Shown: positions 49,333-61,850, counted from the stretch's first letter. The stretch is 64,000 nucleotides of DNA from Liolophura sinensis (GCF_032854445.1 NC_088302.1:12707338-12771337); one strand, 5' to 3'. The notes: generated from the letters alone by a model not told the origin. Translations and numbers: made by a program.

Positions 49333-49385
49333 TTGATTGATTTATTGATTTGTTTATAACGCCGCACTTAGGAATACATCACGTC
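49333..49385 (-). mobile_element. SINE tail fragment next to the retroelement
   Basis: TTGATTTATTGATTTG, TATAACGCCGCACTTAGGAA, then an ATACATCACGTC end resembles the reverse complement of the family A or B 3' terminus. Short and decayed. Confidence 0.45.
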
Positions 49386-50256
49386 TACCACGACGGACGT
49401 GATGAAAGAAAATGGAAGTGCTTTGAATCTATATCTGTACAAAGACGAACAAGGTCTCCTATCACGCCGCCTTTACGACAAAAGGGATAATTTCAATTTT
49501 GATATTGTAAATTATCCATATTTAGATAGCAATATACCAAAGGGTCCTGCATATGGCGTATACATATCTCGCCTTGTAGCATTTGTCAGATCTTGAGTTA
49601 ATTGTGATGACTTTAATCTTCGTCACAAGTTACTAGTTCAAAAACTAGTTTGTCAGGGATACTCCATCAAACGCCTTCATTCTAAGTTTCTCAAATTTTA
49701 CAATGAGTATAACACTCTCGTTGGCAGGTATGGACAGAGCGTTCAGAATCTCTGGCGATCTGCATTGTGATCAACCACATAGACGGCGCTGTTATCCCTA
49801 TGTACATATCTATCACCTACATGGTATTTAACAACATAGATGGCGCTGGTTGGCCAGTATAACCATCTATCTTGTATGTCATGTGTAACATCATAGATCA
49901 TAGATTGTTGCATGAGATCTTTACATATTAACGGGAAAGACGTAATCGTCCGGTACTTTTGAATCACAATCTGATGGGTTAGGGTCTGTAACGCTCGTCC
50001 TTTTCAAACTGTATCTAATACCGCTTAACCTGGAGCTAGGGGCCGTAAAGGTAGCCATGCTCATTATATCAGCATGGTGCCTCTATGAACAGTTGCAATC
50101 AAAGCGCGACTGAGATACCTTGTTTAATTGTTATTTGACATGGAACTCATTCACGGACTACGAATTTGAACTTTGATATGGAATTCATGCCTGGAATATT
50201 CATTGTCTGCTCGTCATCATTGAAAACTGATGACCGCTTCTCTCTTGTGTGTTACC
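49386..50256 (+). mobile_element. Penelope-like retroelement fragment, 3' part (RT C-terminus plus tail)
   Basis: The frame from 49,399 encodes the RT C-terminal region: LYLYKDEQGLLSRRLYDKRD, NFNFDIVNYPYLD and SNIPKGPAYGVYISRLVAF. A TGA at about 49,594-49,596 lies where the other copy has a Cys codon. The same frame then continues (NCDDFNLRHKLLVQKLVCQG, RYGQSVQNLW) to a TGA at 49,768. The catalytic motifs A to C are absent: the copy is 5'-truncated. The 3' tail to about 50,256 matches the reverse complement of 1-540, so the two copies are inverted relative to each other, 49 kb apart. The right end is not defined beyond 50,256. Confidence 0.78.
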
Positions 50257-50484
50257 GGTTTTATTTCTTATTTGTATAATTTCTTACACACCTTTGTCTT
50301 TGGGAGTTAGTTTTAAACGTTGTTTTGGAAATGGATCTTGCGATTATCGACTTGGAACGCCTTTTACGGACTACGAATGGTATATGAATGTCGGACTTGA
50401 CGCTTATATTTATATTGATATTAAAATCATTATAAATGTAGCACATGCGATGTAGAGCTTCAGTTAGACTCAGCAAAATTACTG

Positions 50485-50670
50485 AACGCTTCGGTGGCCG
50501 AATGACTACAGTGCCTGCCTTGAAGTCGGTGATACCAAAGCGTTTAATAATGTTACCTGAGCTGGTCGCTTAGCACTGAGAGGTACGATCAAAGAGAAAG
50601 AGGGCTTGTTGGCCCGTTGTTAAAGTAATGTTTCTGGATGGGGTGTTAAAGCCCAAGCATACATACATTT
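50485..50670 (+). mobile_element. Third tRNA-like SINE type
   Basis: Head CGCTTCGGTGGCCGAATGAC resembles a tRNA A-box region (TGGCCGAATG). The 3' end GGTGTTAAAGCCCAAGCATA is close to the terminus of family B (gttaaaccccaagcactcac). The middle is unrelated to families A and B as far as I can see. Confidence 0.5.
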
Positions 50671-53600
50671 AACAGAATATCTAGTTTAAATCTTAATGTG
50701 CTCCAATCCCTTAAGTTAATCAAAGTACTCTAAATGATATAACCAGAGCAGCGATAATATTTTAAAATAGCATGTTTTAAGGTAAAACAGTCAATCCCGT
50801 GAATGTGCTGAAGCTTGTTAAATGACCCCTGCAACTAAATATAGATGGGAAAACGTCGTCCTGTCGATTGCAAACCTCCTAAGAATGACAGATCGTCTGC
50901 GAAAAAGACGCATGGGCTTTCGCGGTATACGGTTGACGTTGTTACGTGTTAGGTGTAGCCGATAGAATAGGCCAAGATGAAATATTCGTTGCTATCAACT
51001 TACTATATGCCGTCAACTGCCGACGATAATATCCCTTCCCGTCCAATGTTGGTATTTGAAACAGGTTTTGTCTGACGCATTATACTGTGAATATATGAGT
51101 CTAAAGGAGACATTTATTACGAAGCTAAACTAATAAACAATACCTTATAATACATAAAAGAGTTTTGCACGTATTTCAAAAGAGTCACACGCAGTGACTT
51201 TCACTGCTAAACACATCGCCGCTTTAAAAAATGTAGGTATTTACATACAGTAATATTTTGGATGGGTATTATTCATATGGCAAGTCCATTAATTGATGTG
51301 AACGTGCACGGAAACGAAGGCTAACAAAAATTATGTTTCTATTTTTGACAAAACATGCAGGGAAATACAAGACAAACCGTATAGGCTCTGCCCCCACAGA
51401 GAGTAAATACAATACATACGTAATTTAGTTTCTCTACGTAATCATTGAAGGTCCTCCGGTACACACAATTTACAGCACCGGAAGCCCTGACGAAGAATTA
51501 TTAGATAGCTGTATTACAGTAACCTATCTGACATTCAATGTACCAGACCACAAAAAGCGGCTTAGACCTTGCCCGCCAATGGTCAGGATTACATAACCCT
51601 GTCCATCAACGTTCATGAACATTTGCTTATTCTTGTCGCTCGGAATATGCCATTGATTTCAGAGGTCGCTCTTTGTCCAGGCAAATGCTCAAAACTGCAT
51701 GTATGCCAACACCATATTTCATTTCGAGCTCGAATACACGACTGTGATGACAGGCTATGTTCTAAAACTGTGTTGACTTAGTGGCCAGGTATAGGCCACT
51801 GCTGAATACGAGCTGATTCCCAATCACCAAAAAATATAACTGTCAAAGATTCCGAATCAACTGAAAAAAATAATTCCCAGTTTGTTGAAGGTATCAAACA
51901 CGCTGTTACATTTTTCAGAGGTTATCATTAAAATCAAACAGCAGATTTGACCCATCTGCGGGGATATTAAGAATGACCGAAGTGACAAATGATAGTTTAA
52001 TGAATCCTCAGGTGGGTTGTAAATAGAATGACAACTTTTCGCTGATCCAGTACCACACGATCTTACAATGTATCTGCAGAACAGTTTGAATAAACAGTGC
52101 TGGAAATATCTAGATAAGTTTATAACGGGCAATGACCATCGAACTTGTCCACAAATCCACGTTTGGCCTACAAGAAAACATCATCTGGAACCTTTTCGTG
52201 GAGTTCATGGCGGATCCTGAAACTTTTGACGTGTATAACAAGAGTCCAAGATTAATTCAATGAAACCGAAATCTGGAACTTTTCCTCTTGAATTTGCGTA
52301 CCACAGCTTTTCTCAGATGCTTCTTCTGTCTTGCGTTGTTTGGCGGAACCTGTAAAAGACTTTTAGACACGGTACTTCAGTGCCATGACAGAATTTTGAT
52401 TGATTTCTGACTTGCTTATTTTTGTAATGTCCATTACAAGAGGTGAACAACCTCACCTGAGAAATGTCGTTACGCTATCATTTTTCAAAGACTTTTGTAA
52501 CAGATAAAATATTAGGCTGTCTACCGAAAATAAGGAATTATTTTTTCGGAAGCTGTCGCAAAGGTACACCTAGACTGTAAGTATGGGGACGTGTGTTGCC
52601 AAAAGAAATCTGCTGTTTTTTTGTTATCTAATATTGAGTGGGTCTAATGTAACCCGAAGCAGTATTTGGGTTTTCTGGGGGCTGGAGCAGGAGTGGATTA
52701 CCAGACAGGAAACGCATGGTTTTGGATTCAAGCTATTTTATATATCCACGTTTCAAGCATGGCACTTACGCAAACACGGGAATATGACACCTTCACCGTA
52801 CCAACTTTACAGACAACACATTTCTTAGGTCATTACTTCATCATCAATTTTGGATAACGACAGTAAATTAGTGAAGGTTTGTGGTTATACAATTCATCAT
52901 AATTATAGCGATTGTATCATTAAGCAGTTGGCTTTAATTGTGTGATGAATACGTTTAATTTCCTCTAGAGTCAACTGAGGTTTTGAATGTTCATGCTCCA
53001 GCTAGTGGGTTAAAGGAAATAACATATTACTGGATTTGCGGGTTAGTTTCGAGCAGGTGTAAGGAATTTGTGTGGAAATCTGTTTCGAATTCGTTGTAAG
53101 CTGAGGGTAAATTGGTAGTGAATATTGTTTCATCAGATATGTACAACTGATAAGACCACCGAAAGTGTGTGCTTTAATATGAGCTCGTGGGATAAGGTTT
53201 GTCTGATAAAATCCCAGATATACCCAACCTTACAGTCTTTGCTGGTATTATCCATGTTTTTTTTATATTTTCGGTTTATTCTATTTAAAAACTCATTACA
53301 TCAATTTTCAAACATCATTCATCTTAGTGTCAGCAAGAGTGTCTCAAAGATCTTGACTCAATAAAGAATACTGTGACAGACTTGTGCCAACTGCCAGGTC
53401 TCCACATTACCATAAACCACTATCATATCACTTCGATGAGACCGGAGATAAATTCCTGGGTTTGCGTTATCAAAATGTTTCTCCTGAGATTTAGCAAATG
53501 TAGCCTCTGTGGAAACAGCATCCCCTGAAGCCAATCATACCAGACTGTCTATTCATTTCCCTACCAAAGATTCATATAACATTCACAAACAGATTGGCGC

Positions 53601-54100
53601 TTTGTGTGGGAAGGTGACTTTGGGCACAGCGCTCAAGGAATATAACAGAGAACACAATCCAGTCTGGCGCAGGAAAGACAAATTACCGAACCCCTCCGCC
53701 CTTTCTGAGGCAGCCCCTGCTTGTGGGCAATTAGTACGGGGAACCTGACAGACGCCACTGGCTGATACAATGGGACAGCATTAATCTGGTCTCTTGTGAT
53801 CGAGAAAAGAGCACACTCACAAGTAGATACTTTCGCACATACAATTGTCTGAGTGAAATCATACGTAGATTGACTCCGTCGTTTAGAGACAAGGATCTCT
53901 AGACAAGGTATACGCTGGACTATGTGTAACTGAGTTATAGGAAATTAATTAGTTCGGTCATACAACGGTGTTGTCTGCATATAGCAAGCTGGAACCAGTC
54001 AGGATAAATTCAGAGTGCTGTCTCACTGGAACACCATGCCGATAACATTCATGGATTTGATTACTTCTCAGACATACAAAGAATAACAACACTATAGTGC
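50671..54100. other. Intergenic, no supported gene
   Basis: Only short ORFs (63-91 codons), none with a recognisable domain, and no array or SINE tail noticed. Confidence 0.4.
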
Positions 54101-54109
54101 CTCTTGAGC

Positions 54110-54290
54110 AGATATTATTACAAAAATTTCCACTCAGATGCTTTCAAATGAAAAAATAATGTAGCTAATATCTGAGCGCCCTGTTGTTACAAGGTTAACA
54201 GTGCTTTATCGCCACGACCACAGACGAAGACGGATCAAATAGGACTGATAAGTAACAAGCGATATTGGCTGTATTGGAGCTGTATATCGT
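54110..54290 (+). repeat. Diverged copy of 30,150-30,390
   Basis: Shared: CTCTTGA, TTCCA-TC--ATGCTTT, AAC--TGCTTTATC, CACGACC-CAGACGAAGA, GGATCAAATAGG and AAGTAACAAGCGATATTGGC. Start of a region carrying scrambled copies of 24-33 kb material. Confidence 0.75.
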
Positions 54291-55084
54291 TGTTAGTGGC
54301 CCCAGAACCTTGAGACAATCTCGGTGTGCACCGCGTTGCACTATGTAGCTTGATATCATGGTGACTGTACTGATCTGTATGTCTCACTTGATTAACCATC
54401 TGCTAAAGTCCTTCATGCATATATTTATAGATGCTGGGGAGGAGAGTTTATTCTTCCCTTCCTGACAGCTGAACAGAACAGACAACTCATTAGTGCTTGA
54501 TCTTGGAAGGCATTAGTGGACTGTAAATGAACAGTTACATCCTCGTATCATTACACTGTACAAGTTCCACTACCACGTAAGCGTTGTAATTCTCTAGCTG
54601 TCTGCCATTGATGCATCGACCGGCTTAGTCAATGGTACAATGAGCTGAAATATTCTGCAAACTGTCTAACACGATTTAAATCATTAAAATACAAGGTTAC
54701 ATATGTAACTTTGAACAAACATTCGGATAAGTCATTTGTTTGACGCTGTATATGTTAGCGATTTCTTATGTTTTCGCTAGATTCTTTAATCGATAGTGAA
54801 ATGTCTATCGTTGGTTGTTTCCAGGTATATCATACTTCAACTATCGTCTACATGTGTGCTGTGTTGAAACAATCTGTACGTGTTGCATTCTGCAATGGTG
54901 ATCCGTCAGAAAAACTGCTATAGCGTTGGCTGGTAAAATAACCGGCTTTCTTTAATTTCTTGTCATATAATTGTTGCCAAACCTTTAAGTAAATTTAATT
55001 ACAATCAGACTAAAGGCTCAAGAGAAGTTTTCATCTCTGAAAGCTCTCTTCTAAACATGTGAAAACATACTTTCATCTGAACAC

Positions 55085-55250
55085 GCTCAAATCGCTCGTC
55101 TGCAACGTTAGGAGCTATCCACACCATTACACACTTTGATTTTAGCCCTGGCCTTTAAAATGAGGCTTTGCTGAAACGATGAGACTGACATCTGTAGGTT
55201 CATCAATTTCTATACCGACCCATTCTCCGTGTACGTGTCACTATCTGTAG
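55085..55250 (+). repeat. Diverged copy of 32,685-32,905
   Basis: Shared: CGCTCAAATC, AGGAGC-ATCCACACCATTAC, CACTTTGATT, TCTGTAGGTTCATCAAT, ACCGACCC-TTCTC and GTGTCAC. Confidence 0.8.
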
Positions 55251-55879
55251 GTGGAAAATTGTTGTCAGTACAGGCCTGCATTGTGTACAGTTTTGCAGTA
55301 TCACCCGTAACAGGCCGCAAAGTAGTATTTAATGTATTCTGTATTCCATGTGGCCTTATCGCTTCTTCTGTGCTACACAGTGAAAGACAGAATGCAATAC
55401 AAATCAAACGGCACTTGTTTTTTCATGATTTGAAAAATATAGGTGCAAAAGAAGAATACATGGAAGGTGGTAAGTAAAACTGGTGAGTAAAATTGAGTCC
55501 AATATGTTCAATTACATCTGAGACCATATAGTATTACATGTTTATAAATCCGTTAAACGACTATTGTTAAGAACAAAACAAACTTTCCTTTTCTGTATCA
55601 TTATGCTAACTGACTCTTCTGTGAAAAAATAATACAGCAAATACTCTATATCCGGTCTGTATACAAGTCTGTAGCATAATATATCCAAATATGCTCACAA
55701 GTGTACAATTATCGTGTAAATAAACAGACAGGGGTTTGGGCGAAACATAATCATATAGATTATTTTCAGACAGTTTTTGCTTTCTTGACAGTGGTACATA
55801 AGTGCATTAATGTGTCACTACGCCTGATACTGATACTTATTTTCATTTTTTTTTCTCTCTTATTGTTATTTACTGCTAA

Positions 55880-56011
55880 TAAACTAACAGTACATGAAAC
55901 AGTTGAATTGGTTTTTATGTTTGGAAGAGATGGGGCAACACACCGCTCTGTAACTCAAGCATTCAACTTCAACCTGGACGGTGCGCGACTTCTGGGACAC
56001 CCTGTATAATA
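55880..56011 (+). mobile_element. Possible remnant of a mariner-like element (terminal repeat plus helix-turn-helix scrap)
   Basis: The end TGCGCGACTTCTGGGACACC then CTGTATA has the look of the inverted terminal repeat seen in some mariner-type transposons (a reverse-strand TACAGGGTGTCCCAGAAGTC), with a TA next to it. Just upstream the + frame reads LTVHETVELVFMFGRDGATH then RSVTQAF, like the start of the helix-turn-helix found at the N-terminus of such transposase families. The rest of the transposase is missing. No confident matching left terminal repeat was found. Confidence 0.4.
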
Positions 56012-56039
56012 TTTACGTTAGTTCAGTACATGCAAGAGA

Positions 56040-56710
56040 ATCGTCCCGAAACAGCACGAAATCCCCAATGAAATCAACGATGGAGGTGTGGGCTATGTAT
56101 GTGAACAGAAGAGTTGAGGTGCCGGGTGGCAAATTTACAATCCGTTGCTGAGATAAAATCTCAACGAAAAATAACTGCTAGCCTAATGATAGGGTCTCCT
56201 TTCCGTATTTCCGGATCACTGCAATGCTACTCAAATGTTAGCTGATTGATTTACTGATGTAGATGAAATGAACAACCCCATCCCGGAATATCTGAACCAA
56301 GGTTCATTTGCGTACAGTGGAATAACAAGTATGAATCGCGAATTCGAAAAATTGATTTAATGTGAATAATTATCAGTCTTAACTATCCTCATGTTGTTTC
56401 AGCTATCTACACTCTGACACAAATCCATGTGCAATTCGGCTGAGGACAAGCCATATACGGGACAAGACTAACATTAAAACAGCTGAGTGAGAAAATCACA
56501 ATGCCCACAATAACCCACACGTCCCAATACATAGAAAAACGTCTATAACCCTATGGCTTTGATCATTTTATCTTCAAATATAGTATTATTAATTCATCCT
56601 CCAGACAATAATATTGTTACAAAGTCATTCATCGCTACATGTGGTTATGAAGAAAATGCCAAAAAAAACAGAGAAATATTACAATTAGTGAAGCGAAAAT
56701 AGTACCATGA
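56040..56710 (+). repeat. Dispersed duplicate block, partner 60,190-60,860
   Basis: Shared order: a cctccgtatcttcgga / tttccgtatttccgga block, GTTAGCTG-TTGATTTACTG, a CTCAGCTATCTA-CCTTGACAC-like block, ATGTG-AATTCG, GACAAGCCA, CC-ACAATAAT--TGT and a run of shared A-rich sequence ending at AAATAGTA. Diverged, direct orientation, about 4.15 kb apart. Confidence 0.75.
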
Positions 56711-57219
56711 CTCCAACTGCGTTATCCACATATTTTTTATTTGCTTTCTTGACTAGAGATTCGAGACTCGAGAGCTTTTGTATAACACTACGTGTTTGTT
56801 ACAATACTGTCATCACACCCGCCATTTTACATTTTTTATCCTCAACGACACGCTGAGTATTCAGACGTTAAAACTTAGATATCGTAACACTCACTAAACA
56901 GCGATATGTTACGCAGTGTGGCAATTTTGGAAATAACTAAGCAAATGTTTTTCTGTTCACCTTGACATAGTTGAGTGGCCGACACGGTTCAGCAAAAAAT
57001 CGGGTATAGTCCATTGGTTCTTAAGCTTAATGAGCCCAGTCTTCGAGACAAAGGGTTTCACATGTTCAAAAGATCAATACAACAACTTACTTATGTTTTG
57101 GAAAATGACCAAATCGATTACATGACAATATGCTAAGCACTAATATTGCAACAACGTCAATGTCCTTTTCTTCTTTTTGACGCATTAGAATTTTAAGCGT
57201 GAACAGATTTTCCCAATAT

Positions 57220-57400
57220 CTACATTACATTGCGGGTGTATATGATGATATTAACAGCCACAATTGTGGAAATGGTCAGCCTCGAGTGGGTTTTGTTGAG
57301 GATCAAGGCCTCTCATCGCGGCTAGTGTTAAATAGTTGACTACACCATTTTGTTTAAAATAACCAACAATAGCACCATACCAGAACATAATAATGTCATG
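57220..57400 (+). repeat. Diverged copy of 27,240-27,423 (SINE-free)
   Basis: It carries the pre-insertion state of the site where the SINE at 27,424 landed. Confidence 0.75.
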
Positions 57401-57789
57401 TCTCTTGTAAATATAGGAACTAATATGTGACAATTAACTATCACGGATTTATAGCACTTTTATAGTGATAAAGGTCGATGCCAATATACCGTATCACATT
57501 AAATATCAATAATTTGACTGGAACTCAAGCAGAGTTTATTTTCCTGTGCTTTCTTAACACAATTTGTCTTTCTTAACCTTTCAGAGTAGCCACCAATTGT
57601 ACACACCATTCTTGCAGACAGACAAACCACTGTAGAAAAAAGGTGCAATGAAGCAAATACAAAACTGGCTGTGGCACACAGTAAACAATGTAGCAGATAC
57701 TGTAGCAGTCGGAATGGCCACTTTAGCAATGATTTCAGCCCATGACAAGCAGTGAATGCAATATAGTAGGGGAATGACTATATCCAGTG

Positions 57790-57975
57790 AAAGCCCAGTG
57801 CAGCACTGCGAAAGCAAACGTATAAACCAGCATGGCAAATAGAGAAGCCAGAGTAGCCAGTATTTAAGCCAATGTGAGAAGCAGAGAAGCCAAAGTATAA
57901 AAGGCTAAAACTCAATGGCAAAAGTTAGTGGGAAAATTTCAAGTCAGTATAGCGAACAGAGAATCCGTCGTGGCA
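57790..57975 (+). repeat. Degenerate counterpart of the 42-bp minisatellite
   Basis: AAAGCAAACGTATAAACCAG, AGAGAAGCCAGAGTAGCCAG, TATTTAAGCCAATGTGAGAA and GCAGAAGCCAAAGTA-like words repeat at roughly 40-bp intervals. About four to five decayed units. Confidence 0.75.
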
Positions 57976-58039
57976 AGTAGATAGATTGTTTTATTAAGCA
58001 GTAAATCTAGATGATCGATTATTAAGCTTTTGGATTACG

Positions 58040-58370
58040 TGTATCTAGCCGAGATGTTTGTCGGTGTCAGTCATACACACACCTTTGGTCTTGTGCTGAA
58101 TTTATCACCGGGCGTACCGTTAAGAGATTAATTCGCCAGCCGTGTGGAACCCTAGGAGTGACCTTCCGCGCAATGATTTCTCCTAACAGGGACTTTGATT
58201 TACACCAAGTCAAGCAAATCAGCTGACCGCTTTTAGTCGCTGTTGGTTGATCTTTTCCCAGGTGGCTTCTTCCTGGAAGCCTGTCATTACAGGGCGTTTC
58301 CAGCATGCTACTCTCTCAAATCATCGGAAAAACACATATTATCGGCTTAAAAATCCATTATATTTTCCAA
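58040..58370 (+). repeat. Dispersed duplicate block, copy 3 of 3
   Basis: Collinear with 28,620-29,055 and, for its second half, with 23,250-23,450 (see those entries). Confidence 0.85.
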
Positions 58371-58779
58371 ATTGTCAAATAACTGACCTCTAAGTGCATA
58401 CAGTTGTTCACTGGTGCATCTTTAATCTATATTGTATATGCCATAGAGAATTTAGGCGAGGCAAAGTCGAATAGACAAACGCAGATGGAGAATGGCCGCT
58501 TCTTGTGTTCTGGCTCTTATAATTTAAACGGATTTTTAAATTATGCATTGACTTACATGAATAATAACATTATATTCAACATCACATACAGCTCGTAGGA
58601 AGGAAAATATTTCGGAGATGCAAAAGAGCGTACTCATTTGCTTTGGAACGGGAATATATTCTTATTTTAAGTTCTGGTGATAAGATAAGATGACCTGTTT
58701 CAGTTTATTTCAGGAAAATGCACCGTTCGTTGCAAAAAGAACGCGCTCTTCAGTTATTTTGTCCGAGCTACTACTTGTG

Positions 58780-59240
58780 CCATTGAGTGCAGAGCAAAAA
58801 TAATTCGCTTTCAGTAATTTCCTCTCGGTAAATGGTTGTCTAACCTGTTCGTTTTTCCTCAATGCAGACATAACCTGTTTGTCTCGGTCTTTGTCTCGGC
58901 AGAAAACGGTCTTTCACATGCGAAAAAAAAGCATTTCTTGTGATCTCGATGCAATCGCTCCTTCATCAAGGCAGACACCATCTGAGCTTTTAACACAGAT
59001 ACGGTCTTTGATTCTCACGTTTGCGTTAAAAAGAAGTCTTATAGTTCTTTCAATGGATGAGAGAAGATGCTTTCCTGAAGCGACAAGGCTAGAATGGGTC
59101 ACTCCCGTCCTTGCTTTCTGTACGTGTTACAGTACGGAATCGCCGAGGAATTACTGACGTGAATGGTAATATTAATACACATCTGCATATGCTCCTCATT
59201 TTTACTGAAACACACTTGATAACCGGAAGTCCGTAGGTTT
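58780..59240 (+). repeat. Diverged copy of 31,980-33,000 without the VNTR
   Basis: Shared: TTTCAGTAATTTCCT-TC, GCAGACAT-ACCTGTTTGTCT, AGCATTTCTTGTGATCTCG, GATG-GAGAAGA, TTTCCTGAAGCGAC-AGGCT, GGAATCGCCGAGG and AGAAGTCCG-like blocks. The position of the 44-bp array holds at most one unit-like trace. Confidence 0.75.
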
Positions 59241-59331
59241 GTCTTCACATTTACGTTCTTCATCCCAAGGGAGTCAATCGCTGCTGCCACACTCCGGACC
59301 AGATAATAATTATACAGGTCAGGTATATTTG

Positions 59332-59432
59332 CTCATTTATTTATGTGATTGCTGTTTTACGCCATTCTCAAAAATATTTCACGCATACGGCAACGTTCAG
59401 TATTATGATGGGAACAAACCAGGAACAGCCCT
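59332..59432 (-). mobile_element. SINE family A 3' end, reverse orientation
   Basis: CATTTATTTATGTGATTGCT, GTTTTACGCCATTCTCAAAA, ATATTTCACGCATACGG and CAGTATTATGATGGGAACAA. Truncated and diverged. Confidence 0.8.
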
Positions 59433-60189
59433 TGACCATGTATGTTGCACATTTACTTCTTACAGAATGGAAAAAAATATCACAGCAATCTGAAAAAGCT
59501 AAATATTTTCATTTACATGTAACGCAATCCGTTATTGCCTTAAGGATTATTTGGTTAAGAATGAAGCAATTATATTTCTCTTTCCACAAAAATGTGTTAA
59601 ACGATTCTTCTTTGAAATGAAAGAAAAACAACATTTCTGCATCCACGCCTCATTTAGAACCTGTACCAAAACACACTTGCTTGTGTTTTGAATAAATATT
59701 TTAAATAAATAATTTCATACTTCGTCCAAATATTATGTAAAAATACAGATACACAGACACATGATCGGCAAAATACAGCCATAGGCTAGGTGCGTGTATG
59801 ACTTTCATACTTGACAGTTGTATTTAATTATACGTAGCCTACATAATTGAGTTACGAAATAAGTTCTTAAATATTTCTACACAGGCTTTATGTTACTTCA
59901 CTATTGTCCGAGGCAACATACTGAATAGCTTAACATCCCGTTGGAATCATTTTTGAATCTGCGCTAGGAAGTTCCTAGTTCACATACCTTGTGGTGATGA
60001 CAATACTGCAACAGATAACTACTTGGCTAAATCAGCAGTTCCCTCCTGATTTATGAAATCACGCCTCTGACTAAGAGACTGTCGCACAGGAAAGTGACGG
60101 TTTAATGTAGTTTCTTGGTTAAAGCGGGTTAAAAAGGCATCAGTCGTTCGCAATTCATTTCAGCCCTGGACATGGAGCTATTGGTCTGT

Positions 60190-60860
60190 GGTGTGTGGTA
60201 CCCACTTAGTCCTGGGATTAACAGCAAGGCAAGGCCGAGCGACTACGTGTCGTACCTCGGTGACAGACCTCCGTATCTTCGGACCTCTGTAATGATACTT
60301 CCTCAGATACACCTCAGAGATGGAAAAACCTTCCGATGATTAGCTGTCGTATGTTACCTGGTTGATTTACTGGCTCCGCTTGAAGTCTGCTCATCCCAAA
60401 GGATCGGTCAATGAAATAAAGAACCCTCAAATATCCCTCTCCACATGTGTGTGTAGAGTAGACGAAAAACTATAAATCTCAAAGCCGAAAGACTGATTTA
60501 TAGTCGGCAGTCAGTCTAAAATAGCCCCAAGTCCCCTCAGCTATCTAACCCTTGACACAGAACGATGTGTAATTCGATTCCTGACAAGCCACGTCCGGAC
60601 AAGCCACACCCGCCTATGACGTATATATAAAACACAACAAAATAAGCTAGTTACAATGCGCATAGTAATTCAAATGTCGTAAAACCAAAAAGAAGTCGGC
60701 CTCATGTCTTCGTCTTTTAATGTTAAATGGTTTTTTAAGCAAATTTATCAACCAGACAATAATGCTGTCATAAACACAGAAATTCAGAGCTAAAAACGAA
60801 CCAAAATGAAACAAAGAGAGAAAAATATAAACAATTAATCGCAACCAAAAATAGTATATC
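60190..60860 (+). repeat. Dispersed duplicate block, partner 56,040-56,710
   Basis: See the partner entry for the shared blocks. Confidence 0.75.
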
Positions 60861-61199
60861 AGGACTGGTAAAACTTCATTGGACTTTCCTTACACTATCT
60901 TTGTTAAAAGGAGTTCAATTGTTTATTTTATAACGTTTATTTTATTTTTTTTTGTTTTCTTTATTTCTGGAGAATTACGACGAACCGAAAAACTGTCAAA
61001 GTAATTTTGACTTTTTTATCGTCTATAAGCTGATAAATTAAATTTTGATTTCGGAATACTCACAAAATTCTGGGTTGAAACACGCAGCAAAAATGAAGAA
61101 TTTTGCTCCCTGTTCAGAAAGCAGGCTAAGCAATTTTTGCAATAAGCTTATCGTTTTTTTTTGTGGACGTCCTCTCCACGATATGGCTGAAATATTGCC

Positions 61200-61345
61200 G
61201 ATAATAATTCATTTCTTTGTTCATAATTATATTTTATTGAAGTATTAAAATCCTTACTGAAGACTGTATTACTTGTTACGTTTTAGTCAAGAGGAAACCC
61301 TGACCGAAGATGGTTGCTGAGAGTTCATCGGCCATGGGTTAACTG
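61200..61345 (+). repeat. Diverged trace of the triplication unit (31,050-31,190)
   Basis: Shared: ATTATATTTTA-TGA, GTTACGTTTTAGTCAAG / GTTTCTTTTCTCATTTTTAC-like tract, GA-GAAACCCTGACC-GA and TCATCG. Weak but ordered. Confidence 0.5.
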
Positions 61346-61651
61346 GGCTAGACCGGCGTCCTTTTAATGATATCGATACAGTTTAATTGCATCTCAGAAT
61401 TTTACAAAGACGTAAACTCTTTGATAACTCCCACATGTGTTTTGATAACTCCAATTTCGCTCACGGTAATCCGGTCAGCGTAATTGGAGTATTCTAACCC
61501 TTCCACACTGGCATGGTAGAGCCTAGAAAATTTACATAAACAGTACGAATACAAAGTACTTTTGCGCCCTAATATTAATATCCAGCCATTTAGTCAGAGT
61601 TGCACAGTTTACAACTGACTTAGGTATTTCCCCATCACCCCAAGTGAGATG

Positions 61652-61850
61652 CACACCTTGGGACTGAGCCAGATGCCTCTCCTGCCAGCGGTTTGGAGTT
61701 AAACACCTTTTGACTGAGTCAGATGCCTCTTCCGCCAGCAATTTGGGGTTGCACATCTTGGGACTGAGCCAGGTACCTCTCCTGCCAGCAGTTTGGAGTT
61801 CCACACCTTGGGTGCGTCTCCCGCAAGTATTTTGGGGTTGACACCTTCGT
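61652..61850 (+). repeat. 50-bp tandem repeat, about 4 units
   Basis: CACACCTTGGGACTGAGCCA, GATGCCTCTCCTGCCAGC and GGTTTGGAGTT repeat at 50-bp steps (61,652; 61,702; 61,752; last unit shortened). The overlapping 90-codon minus-strand ORF (61,532-61,804) follows the array. Confidence 0.88.
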
